From Verrucomicrobiota bacterium (lineage in GTDB: Bacteria > Verrucomicrobiota > Verrucomicrobiia > Limisphaerales > UBA1100), in assembly GCA_028872685.1 (NCBI GenBank), contig JAPKEI010000022.1, forward strand, positions 1 to 15,084: DNA of 15,084 nucleotides, in the 5' to 3' direction. The position numbers were made by a program, and so were the translations under genes. The stretch's first letter is position 1; every line of letters begins with the position of its first letter. Shown in pieces: positions 6,558 through 13,294 of this stretch. The notes under the pieces are model-generated. The model was not told the origin of the DNA. It ran no database searches and saw only the letters and a program-made list of their open reading frames with translations.

Positions 6558-7450
6558 AACATCTCTTGAGTATCGAAGCGATGGACGCCACGTCCATCGA
6601 GACCATTCTGGAAAACGCCGGCGTGATGAAAGCCCAGCGCGGCAACAGCCAGCACCAACCGCTCGCGGGCCAAACGTGGGCGATGATTTTCACCAAATCC
6701 TCCACACGCACCCGCGTCTCCTTCGAGGTAGGCATCCGCGAACTGGGCGGCAACGTGATGTTCCTCAACGCCAACGACCTTCAGCTCGGCCGAGGCGAAC
6801 CCATCCAGGACACCGCCCGCGTGCTCGGACGCATGGTACACGGCGCGATCATCCGCACCTACGCGCAAAGCGACGTCGAGGATTTCGCCGAGTGGTCGGG
6901 CATCCCCACCATCAACGCGCTGACCGATGCCGAGCATCCCTGCCAAATCCTCACCGACATTTTTACCTACCAAGAACTGCGTGGCCCCATCGCCGGCAAA
7001 GTCGTCACCTACATCGGCGACGGCGCGTGCAACGTCCCCAGAAGTTGGATTTGGGCCGCTGAAAAACTCAACTTCAAACTCCGCATCGCCGCCCCCCAAG
7101 CCCATCAACCCAGCCCCGATCTCATCGCAAAATCTGGAGGCAACATCACCGTCACCGAAGACTGTAACGAAGCCGCCGAAGGCGCAGATTTATTATACAC
7201 CGACGTCTGGGTATCCATGGGCAAGGAAACCGAAGCCACCCGACGCGAGCAAGATTTCGCCAACTACCAAATCAATGAGACTCTCATCAACCGCGCCAAT
7301 CCCGACGCCCTAGTAATGCACTGCCTCCCCGCCTACCGAGGCAAAGAAATCGACGCCGACGCTCTTGAGGCCCACGCCGAAACCATCTTCACCCAAGCCG
7401 AAAACCGCCTCCACACCCAGAAGGCGATTTTGAATTGGTTGGTGAATTAG
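6554..7450 (+). CDS. argF: ArgF, ornithine carbamoyltransferase
   Basis: This gene encodes 298 residues. It makes citrulline from ornithine and carbamoyl phosphate. Motifs are KSSTRTRVSFEVG (carbamoyl-phosphate binding STRTR), LGRGEPIQDTARVLGRM, HPCQILTDIFT (HPxQ), YIGDGACNVPRSW, TDVWVSMGKE and MHCLPAYRGKEI (catalytic Cys in HCLP). The frame is open far upstream to 5987 across argD, but the ATG at 6554 starts the family-typical N-terminus (MKHLLSIEAMD) and overlaps the argD TGA as ATGA. The HCLPAxR motif and length favour ornithine over acetylornithine carbamoyltransferase, although the latter is not strictly excluded. It is the last arg gene of the cluster. ispH follows after 36 nt with no terminator, so read-through is likely. 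Confidence 0.95.
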   Translation: MKHLLSIEAMDATSIETILENAGVMKAQRGNSQHQPLAGQTWAMIFTKSSTRTRVSFEVGIRELGGNVMFLNANDLQLGRGEPIQDTARVLGRMVHGAIIRTYAQSDVEDFAEWSGIPTINALTDAEHPCQILTDIFTYQELRGPIAGKVVTYIGDGACNVPRSWIWAAEKLNFKLRIAAPQAHQPSPDLIAKSGGNITVTEDCNEAAEGADLLYTDVWVSMGKETEATRREQDFANYQINETLINRANPDALVMHCLPAYRGKEIDADALEAHAETIFTQAENRLHTQKAILNWLVN

Positions 7451-7486
7451 GGAATCGGCTCGACCCTTCCTTCAACTCGTGCCAAG

Positions 7487-8740
7487 ATGGCGCGGATGTC
7501 CCCTGACGCTCCTAGCCAGCCTCAATCCAAATCGCCGAAGCCCAAGCGCATTAACTTGCGACGACCGGATGTGATGGAGCAGGTGAAGGCGCAGGTGTTG
7601 ACTCATTATCGGAGTGATCTCGTGGATCGCCTGCGGGCCACGGGAGAGGTCACGAGCGAGAACGCGCAAATGACGATCAAGTTGGCGAAGGAGTTTGGCT
7701 TTTGTTACGGGGTGGAGCGGTGCATTGACTTGGCGTATGCGGCGTTGAAGGTTTTCCCGGACAAGCCGCTTTATATTCTTGGGGAAATTATTCATAACCC
7801 CGAGGTGAATGATCAGATTCGCGATATGGGAATCCGTTTTCTTTCCGGCCCCAACAAGGTGGCGGATATTGATGACCTCGGTGCGGATGACATTGTGATT
7901 ATTCCCGCCTTTGGCACAGAGGTAGCTACGCTGGAAAAACTCAAGGCGAAAGGTTGCCAGTTTGTGGACACCACCTGCGGCGACGTGATGAGCGTTTGGA
8001 AGCGCGTGCGCAATTACGCCAAGGAGGAGGTCACGAGCATCATCCACGGCAAAGCGTATCACGAGGAAACCAAGGCCACGAGCAGCCAAGCCACTTCCAA
8101 GAACGGGCATTATCTCGTCGTGCTCACGCTGCAGGAAACGGACTACGTTTGTGACTACATCGAAAATGGCGGCGACAAAAAAGAGTTTCTGAAAAAATTC
8201 GAAGGCGCATTTTCCGAGGGCTTTGACCCCGACCAACATTTGAAAGCCGTGGGTGTGGCGAACCAAACCACGATGATGCGCGGCGAAACCGAGGAAGTGC
8301 AGCACCGCATCAAAGCCGCCATCGAGCGGAAGTTTGGCGCGGCAAAGGTCGATTCGCACTTTCGGTTTTTCGACACCATCTGCGGCGCCACGCAGGAACG
8401 ACAGGACGCGCTCGATGTGCTCCTGCAAAAACCAATGGACCTGTTGCTCGTCATCGGTGGCTACAATTCCTCCAACACCGCGCACCTTGCCGAGATGGGC
8501 GAGGGCGTTTTGCCGACGTATTTCATCAAGAACGCCGCCGAGATGGACGATGCCGCGCTGATCCGCCATTGGAATCAGCACACCAATCAAGTGGACGAAA
8601 CACACGACTGGCTGCCGGATGGCACCTTGACCATCGGCGTCACCGCCGGCGCCTCATGCCCGAACAATCTCATTGAGGATGTGATTTGCCGATTGCTCGA
8701 ACTGCGCGGTTCATCGGCGGATGAGTTCCTTCCCAACTAA
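7487..8740 (+). CDS. ispH: IspH (LytB), HMBPP reductase, long plant/cyanobacterial type
   Basis: This gene encodes 417 residues. The [4Fe-4S] enzyme of the last MEP-pathway step converts HMBPP to IPP and DMAPP. The three cluster cysteines are visible: C73 in GFCYGVERC, C164 in VDTTCGDV and C391 in GASCPNN. Other family motifs are EIIHNPEVN (substrate His), IIPAFGTEV, SIIHGKAYHEETKATSS, ANQTTMMRGET, FDTICGATQERQDAL and IGGYNSSNTAHL. Proteobacterial IspH has about 310-320 residues. This one has the extra N-terminal 60-70 residues and the inserted segments (HGKxxHEET, GGDKKEFLKKFEGAFSEGFDP) seen in cyanobacterial and plastid enzymes. The first ~25 residues are Pro/Lys/Ser-rich and may be unstructured; an in-frame ATG at 7496 is an alternative start. 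It sits 5 nt before the dNTPase gene, so the two are probably cotranscribed. Confidence 0.95.
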   Translation: MARMSPDAPSQPQSKSPKPKRINLRRPDVMEQVKAQVLTHYRSDLVDRLRATGEVTSENAQMTIKLAKEFGFCYGVERCIDLAYAALKVFPDKPLYILGEIIHNPEVNDQIRDMGIRFLSGPNKVADIDDLGADDIVIIPAFGTEVATLEKLKAKGCQFVDTTCGDVMSVWKRVRNYAKEEVTSIIHGKAYHEETKATSSQATSKNGHYLVVLTLQETDYVCDYIENGGDKKEFLKKFEGAFSEGFDPDQHLKAVGVANQTTMMRGETEEVQHRIKAAIERKFGAAKVDSHFRFFDTICGATQERQDALDVLLQKPMDLLLVIGGYNSSNTAHLAEMGEGVLPTYFIKNAAEMDDAALIRHWNQHTNQVDETHDWLPDGTLTIGVTAGASCPNNLIEDVICRLLELRGSSADEFLPN

Positions 8741-8745
8741 GGGCC

Positions 8746-9888
8746 ATGCCCTATTCCCGTTCCCAACTCGAAGATAACGAGCGCAAGACCCTCTCGCCTT
8801 TCGCGCAGTTCAGCGCTGATTCCCGCGGGCGGGAGCATCCGGAGGAGCCGCATCAGTGGCGCACGCATTACCAGCGCGACCGCGATCGCGTCATTCACTC
8901 GCGCGCCTTTCGCCGTTTGGAATATAAAACACAGGTTTTTTTAAATGGCACCGGCGACCACTTGCGCACTCGGCTCACGCACACGATGGAAGTCGCCGCA
9001 GTCTCCCGCAACATCACACGCGCGCTTGGCCTCAACGAAGACCTCGCCGAAGCCATCGCGCTCGCGCACGACCTCGGCCACTCCCCCTTCGGGCACAAAG
9101 GCGAGAGAGCGCTCAACACATTGATGACCGACCACGGCGGCTTCGAGCACAACCGCCACAGCCTCCGCATCGTCGAAACGCTAGAGCAAAAGTACCCGAA
9201 CCACGACGGCCTCAATCTCACGTGGGAAACGCGCGAAGGCCTTGCAAAACATTACACCGCCTACGACCACCCCAGCAAACGCGAGGGCTTCGATGCCAAG
9301 TCCAGCTCACTCGAAGCGCAAGTCGCCAACCTCGCCGATGAGATTACTTATTACAGCCACGACCTCGATGACGGCCTTGATGCGGAATTACTTTGCGAAG
9401 CGGATCTGAAAAAAAATGTCCGTTTATGGCACGACGCCGATGCCGCGCTCCGCGCCGAGCACGGCGAATTGGCCGATGAACGCCGCCGCTACTTCATCAT
9501 CCGCTGTCTCATCGACAGTCAAGTGCACGACGTCGTGGAAACCAGCGGTGCGCTCATCCACGAAGCCGGTGTGTTGAGCGTAGACGAGGTGCGACTGCAG
9601 GAAAACCCGCTCATCCAATACAGTGCCAAGCGCCGCGAAACCAATCTCGAGTTGCGCGAATATCTGTACGAAAATTTGTATTTCAATCCCAAGGTACACG
9701 AGCCCAACCAACGCGGCGTGAAATTGCTAGAAGAACTCTTCGGATATTTTTCGGAACACCCCAAAGAAATCGGCAGTCAATCCCGAGCCCGCATTGAAAC
9801 CGAAGGCCTGCACCGCGCCATCTGTGATTACCTCGCCGGAATGACCGATCGCTACGTCGTCATTGAGCATAAGCGGTTGGGTTTGTGA
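8746..9888 (+). CDS. dgt: Deoxyguanosinetriphosphate triphosphohydrolase-like (dNTPase, HD domain)
   Basis: This gene encodes 380 residues. Enzymes of this family hydrolyse dNTPs to deoxynucleoside plus triphosphate and so shape the dNTP pool. The HD-domain metal ligands are visible: H79 (RLTHTMEV), H108-D109 (AHDLGHSPFGHKGE) and D198 (NLADEITYYSHDLDDG). The N-terminal RDRDRVIHSRAFRRLEYKTQVF and the FEHNRHSLRIVETLE segment are also family-typical. Length fits the dGTPase-like subfamily rather than the ~500-residue E. coli Dgt, so substrate preference among dNTPs is open. It starts 5 nt after ispH and ends 1 nt before the convergent Ppx/GppA stop codon, leaving no room for an intergenic terminator. 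Confidence 0.93.
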   Translation: MPYSRSQLEDNERKTLSPFAQFSADSRGREHPEEPHQWRTHYQRDRDRVIHSRAFRRLEYKTQVFLNGTGDHLRTRLTHTMEVAAVSRNITRALGLNEDLAEAIALAHDLGHSPFGHKGERALNTLMTDHGGFEHNRHSLRIVETLEQKYPNHDGLNLTWETREGLAKHYTAYDHPSKREGFDAKSSSLEAQVANLADEITYYSHDLDDGLDAELLCEADLKKNVRLWHDADAALRAEHGELADERRRYFIIRCLIDSQVHDVVETSGALIHEAGVLSVDEVRLQENPLIQYSAKRRETNLELREYLYENLYFNPKVHEPNQRGVKLLEELFGYFSEHPKEIGSQSRARIETEGLHRAICDYLAGMTDRYVVIEHKRLGL

Positions 9889-9889
9889 T

Positions 9890-10828
9890 TTAATCTAAAA
9901 GCGCCCCATACCGCACACCCCGCAGCGTGGGCCGCAATTCGCCAAACCCGCAACGCATCATCACCGCTTCATAAATCGCCGCGCCAAAAAGAATCACATC
10001 CGCGCGATTGGCGGGCAGCCCCGCCAACTCGCTCCGCGCGGCCAATGGCATTTTCCAAAGTCGCTGAGTGAGCGATTGCACCTCGGGCAGAGACAACCGT
10101 AACGATTCAATTTCATCCACAGCCAAATCGCTGCGCTCCAAAAAAATCCGCGAGAGAAACACCGATGTACCGCCCGCGCCAATCAAGGTGCCGGGCAACG
10201 GCAAGCCGCCGAGTTTAGGCGTTACTTGTTCATCGAGAAATTCATCGAGCGCTTGCACGAGCTTGGCGCGCTCGGCATCGGTGGGCGGATCACTCACGGG
10301 AAACGCCTCCAGCCAACGCACGGTACCGAGGAGGAAGCTGTGTTGCAGCCGCAGCGCGGTGACATCGGCTACAAGAAACTCCGTACTTCCGCCGCCCACG
10401 TCGATGATGGCCAGTGGGCCTTCGGCCAAATCCGGCAAACTCCGGACCCCGCGCAACACCAACTCCGCTTCCGTTTGGCCATCGATGATTTCCAATTCCA
10501 AACCACCCGCAGAAATGGCCGCCACCAGTTCATCGCCATTGGTCGCCTCGCGCGCGGCACTCGTGGCAAGCACGCGCACACTCGCCGCGCCGTGCCCTTT
10601 TGCCTTTGCGGCGAAGTCAGCCACCACGCGCGCCGTCGCCTCGATGGCCTCGGGCGCAAGTTGCCCTGTTTCAAACACGCCCTGCCCCAGTCGCGTTTGC
10701 TCGCCTTTGTGAATGAGCGGCATCACAACGCCATCGACCACATCGGCGATGAGCAGTTTCACGGAGTTACTGCCCACGTCGATAATGGCGCGACGGTTTT
10801 GGGTTTGGTTTTTGAGTGGTTCGTCCAT
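9890..10828 (-). CDS. Ppx/GppA family exopolyphosphatase / pppGpp phosphohydrolase
   Basis: This gene encodes 312 residues, the two-domain actin-like fold without the extra C-terminal HD-like domains of E. coli Ppx (about 510 residues). Motifs are AIIDVGSNSVKLLIADV (phosphate-binding loop 1), VRVLATSAAREATNG, IIDGQTEAELVLRGV (catalytic Glu region), LAIIDVGGGSTEFLV (loop 2), IGAGGTSVFLS and LPANRADVILFGAAI. The family removes terminal phosphate from polyphosphate or from pppGpp; short forms exist for both, so I leave the symbol blank. The ATG at 10828 lies back to back with the protease gene. The TAA (9892-9890) is one base from the convergent dNTPase stop. The minus-strand upstream region (10829-10890) contains TTGACT and GATACT hexamers, but with a 14-nt spacer, so I do not call a promoter. 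Confidence 0.93.
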   Translation of the reverse strand: MDEPLKNQTQNRRAIIDVGSNSVKLLIADVVDGVVMPLIHKGEQTRLGQGVFETGQLAPEAIEATARVVADFAAKAKGHGAASVRVLATSAAREATNGDELVAAISAGGLELEIIDGQTEAELVLRGVRSLPDLAEGPLAIIDVGGGSTEFLVADVTALRLQHSFLLGTVRWLEAFPVSDPPTDAERAKLVQALDEFLDEQVTPKLGGLPLPGTLIGAGGTSVFLSRIFLERSDLAVDEIESLRLSLPEVQSLTQRLWKMPLAARSELAGLPANRADVILFGAAIYEAVMMRCGFGELRPTLRGVRYGALLD

Positions 10829-10842
10829 TACATTCGCCGCGC

Positions 10843-11511
10843 GTGCTTGCGACTTTTTTTATCCAGTATCTTTTTGACCCCGCCAGTCAATTGTTTTTCG
10901 GCTGCGTGGTGGTCACTGTAATCATTTCCATTGTGCTCCACGAGCTCGCCCACGGCTGGGCGGCCATTTGGCAAGGCGACGACACGCCGCGCCAAATGGG
11001 CCATATGACAGCTGATCCAATGGTGCATATGGGCGGTTTTTCGATTCTGATGCTCGTGCTGGTGGGGATGGCGTTTGGGTTGATGCCGGTGAATCCGCGT
11101 AACTTTCGCAGTCGTTACGGTGACGCGCTGGTTTCGGCAGCGGGGCCGGCGATGAATTTTCTATTGGCGTTCATCGCGCTCACGGCGTTGGTGGTTTGGG
11201 TGAAAGCCTCCGGCGACGCAGCGGAAGGCCCCGCCAAGAATGGACAGTTTTTTTTGCAAATATTTGGCACGACCAACATTGCGCTAGGTATTTTTAATCT
11301 GCTGCCCGTGCCCCCGTTGGATGGCTCGACGGTGCTGGGAAATTTTGTGCCGGCTTATCGGCGCTGGCTCGACTCAATGGGGAATCCAACCTGGATGCTG
11401 TTCATCGTGTTTATGCTTCTGTGGAATGCACCTTACGAATATAACCCGTTTGGCATCGCCAACAACGTGATGGACGCTTATCTGTCATTGTTCGGGCTGG
11501 GCCGTGGCTAA
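10843..11511 (+). CDS. M50 site-2-protease-family membrane metallopeptidase
   Basis: This gene encodes 222 residues from the GTG at 10843. A GTG at 10816 is in frame but would overlap the divergent Ppx/GppA start by 13 bp. It is an integral membrane zinc protease of the compact, PDZ-less group. The zinc motif HELAHG lies in the first main helix (H33, E34, H37), and the third ligand D160 is in NLLPVPPLDGS. Between them are a YGDALVSAAGPAMNF helix, where AGPxxN is a family motif, and a short charged loop. About four to five membrane helices are expected. Members of this group resemble the uncharacterised Rip/FwdX-type S2P homologues that cleave membrane-bound anti-sigma factors or other substrates, but no partner is encoded nearby. 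Any promoter must lie inside the 5' end of the divergent phosphatase gene. Confidence 0.88.
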   Translation: MLATFFIQYLFDPASQLFFGCVVVTVIISIVLHELAHGWAAIWQGDDTPRQMGHMTADPMVHMGGFSILMLVLVGMAFGLMPVNPRNFRSRYGDALVSAAGPAMNFLLAFIALTALVVWVKASGDAAEGPAKNGQFFLQIFGTTNIALGIFNLLPVPPLDGSTVLGNFVPAYRRWLDSMGNPTWMLFIVFMLLWNAPYEYNPFGIANNVMDAYLSLFGLGRG

Positions 11512-11514
11512 CAC

Positions 11515-11545
11515 TTGCACGGGCCACGGGCGACTGGCATACTCC
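11515..11545 (+). promoter_or_regulatory. Weak candidate promoter of mdh
   Basis: In the 43-bp gap before mdh, TTGCAC (11515-11520) is followed after 17 nt by CATACT (11538-11543), or after 19 nt by TACTCC (11540-11545). Matches to the sigma-70 consensus are partial. Called only because a similar TACYCY hexamer precedes other genes in this window. Confidence 0.3.
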
Positions 11546-11554
11546 GCGCCCTTT

Positions 11555-12541
11555 ATGAGCAAAACTCCTATTCGAATAGCGGTGACTGGTGCGGCCGGTC
11601 AGATTGGTTATGCATTGGTTTTCCGAATTGCCTCGGGCCAGATGTTTGGGCCGGACCAGCCGGTAGCACTGAACCTCATTGAGATAGAGCCCGCCCTGCC
11701 TGCGTTGGACGGCGTGTGTATGGAGCTGGATGACTGCGCCTTTCCGCTGCTCACCGACGTGGTGGCCACCGCGGATTTGAAGACGGGCTTCACTGGCGTT
11801 AATTGGTCGCTGCTCGTCGGCAGTGTGCCGCGCAAGGACGGGATGGAGCGTGGCGATTTACTCGGTATCAATGGCAAAATTTTCACCGGCCAAGGGCAAG
11901 CCATCAACGACCACGCCGCCAGCGACACGCGCGTTTTGGTCGTCGGCAACCCCTGCAACACCAACTGCCTCATCGCGATGAATAACGCACCCGACGTTCC
12001 GAACGACCGCTTCTTTGCAATGACGCGCCTTGACGAAAACCGCGCCAAAACGCAGCTCGCCCAAAAGGCCGGCGTGCCCGTAAGCGCTGTTTCCAATTTG
12101 TGCATTTGGGGCAATCACTCGGCGACGCAGTATCCGGATTTCACCAACGCGCAAATCAACGGCGCACCCGCCACCGACACCATCAGTGATCGCGACTGGC
12201 TCGAGAATGAATTCATCAGCACCGTGCAAAAACGCGGCGCGGCCATCATCAAGGCCCGCGGCCTCTCCAGCGCGGCCAGTGCGGCGAATGCCATCATCGG
12301 CAGTGTGCGCTCCATCACCGAGCCCACCGCCGCTGGCGATTACCATAGCGTTTGCCTTTGCTCCGATGGCAGCTACGGCGTGGAGGAAGGCTTGATTTCC
12401 TCGTTCCCCTGCGCCCACCGCGACGGCGCATTTGGCATCGTGCAGGATGTGGCCATCGACGATTTCAGCCGTGCCAAAATCGATGCGTCGGTCAATGAGT
12501 TGAAAGAAGAGAAAACGTTGGTGGCGAATCTTTTGAATTAA
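11555..12541 (+). CDS. mdh: Malate dehydrogenase (NAD-dependent, ~330-aa cytosolic-like type)
   Basis: This gene encodes 328 residues from the ATG at 11555. The frame is open back to 11504, but that would overlap the protease gene and add a non-family N-terminus. It interconverts malate and oxaloacetate in the TCA cycle. It belongs to the type resembling eukaryotic cytosolic, Thermus and chlamydial MDH rather than the LDH-like type. Motifs are VTGAAGQIGYALVFRIASG (Rossmann loop), VGSVPRKDGMERGDLL (mobile substrate loop arginines), GNPCNTNCLIAMNNAP, MTRLDENRA (catalytic Asp160 and substrate Arg) and CIWGNHSATQYPD (catalytic His188). The family usually reads LDHNRA, so Glu161 replaces a common His beside the catalytic Asp. 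It ends 6 nt before deoC; the two are likely one transcript. Confidence 0.95.
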   Translation: MSKTPIRIAVTGAAGQIGYALVFRIASGQMFGPDQPVALNLIEIEPALPALDGVCMELDDCAFPLLTDVVATADLKTGFTGVNWSLLVGSVPRKDGMERGDLLGINGKIFTGQGQAINDHAASDTRVLVVGNPCNTNCLIAMNNAPDVPNDRFFAMTRLDENRAKTQLAQKAGVPVSAVSNLCIWGNHSATQYPDFTNAQINGAPATDTISDRDWLENEFISTVQKRGAAIIKARGLSSAASAANAIIGSVRSITEPTAAGDYHSVCLCSDGSYGVEEGLISSFPCAHRDGAFGIVQDVAIDDFSRAKIDASVNELKEEKTLVANLLN

Positions 12542-12547
12542 CAACCC

Positions 12548-13213
12548 ATGTCCGACCTCGCCAAATTTATTGACCATACGCTGCTGAAGCCCGAAGCCAC
12601 TCGGGCGCAGATTGAGGCGTTGTGCGCCGAAGCTGCTGAGCACAATTTTGCCACGGTGTGCGTGAATGGCAGTCGCGTGGAGTTGGCGTACTCATTGCTC
12701 GAGGAGAGCGACGTGCAGGTGGCCACGGTGGTGGGGTTTCCGTTGGGGGCGATGGAGGCGGATGTGAAGCGCTATGAAACCGAGGCGGCGATTGACGCGG
12801 GCGCGGGCGAAATTGATATGGTGATGAACGTGGGCCGCTTCATTGACGGCGACCACGATTTCATCGTGCGCGAGATTCGCGATGTCGTCGAGGCGGCGGA
12901 TGACCACGTGGTGAAAGTAATTTTGGAAACATGTTTGCTTTCCAATGAGCAAATCGAGCAAGCGTGCAAACTGGTCGTCCAAGCGCAGGCGCATTTTGTG
13001 AAAACTTCCACCGGATTTGGCAGCGCGGGCGCGACGATTGAGCACGTGAAGCTGATGCGCGAAACCGTCAGCCAATTCGCCGGCGTCAAAGCCGCCGGCG
13101 GCATCCGTAATGCCGCTGATGCGCACGCGATGATCGAGGCCGGTGCCACGCGGCTGGGCACCTCCGGCGGCGTGGCGATTGTCAGCGATGCGGACAACGT
13201 CAACGGGTATTAA
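12548..13213 (+). CDS. deoC: Deoxyribose-phosphate aldolase
   Basis: This gene encodes 221 residues, the normal length for short-form DERA, a cytosolic TIM-barrel class-I aldolase. It cleaves 2-deoxyribose-5-phosphate to acetaldehyde and glyceraldehyde-3-phosphate in deoxynucleoside catabolism. Motifs are FIDHTLLKPEAT, FATVCVNGSRV, VVGFPLGA, EIDMVMNVGRF (conserved catalytic-site Asp), VKVILETCLL, the Schiff-base lysine K152 in FVKTSTGF and the second catalytic lysine K181 in VKAAGGIR. It finishes with GATRLGTSGGVAI (phosphate binding). It starts 6 nt after mdh. No other deo genes are in the window, although the dNTPase at 8746 would feed the same deoxynucleoside pool. Confidence 0.96.
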   Translation: MSDLAKFIDHTLLKPEATRAQIEALCAEAAEHNFATVCVNGSRVELAYSLLEESDVQVATVVGFPLGAMEADVKRYETEAAIDAGAGEIDMVMNVGRFIDGDHDFIVREIRDVVEAADDHVVKVILETCLLSNEQIEQACKLVVQAQAHFVKTSTGFGSAGATIEHVKLMRETVSQFAGVKAAGGIRNAADAHAMIEAGATRLGTSGGVAIVSDADNVNGY

Positions 13214-13232
13214 GCGCCCGCGTGGTTGGTGG

Positions 13233-13261
13233 TTGAATTCGCGTCATAACTCCCGTACTCT
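13233..13261 (+). promoter_or_regulatory. Candidate promoter upstream of the zinc-ribbon/cytochrome gene
   Basis: In the 81-bp gap after deoC, TTGAAT (13233-13238) lies exactly 17 nt before TACTCT (13256-13261), 33 nt ahead of the ATG. The -35 is a fair match, the -10 is poor against TATAAT but resembles the hexamers before mdh and the transporter. A short 5-bp stem (13263-13267 with 13275-13279) follows in the presumed 5' leader; no U-run. Confidence 0.35.
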
Positions 13262-13294
13262 CCCAGCAACCTCCGCTGGTGCATTAGCCCCAAA

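Noticed and set aside
7472..8605. Long minus-strand ORF antisense to ispH
   Set aside because: It is the shadow of the ispH frame; the sense strand has all three Fe-S cysteines.
13263..13279. CCAGC/GCTGG hairpin after deoC as a terminator
   Set aside because: It has only 5 bp and no U-run, and lies downstream of a candidate -10, so at most it is a 5'-leader hairpin.
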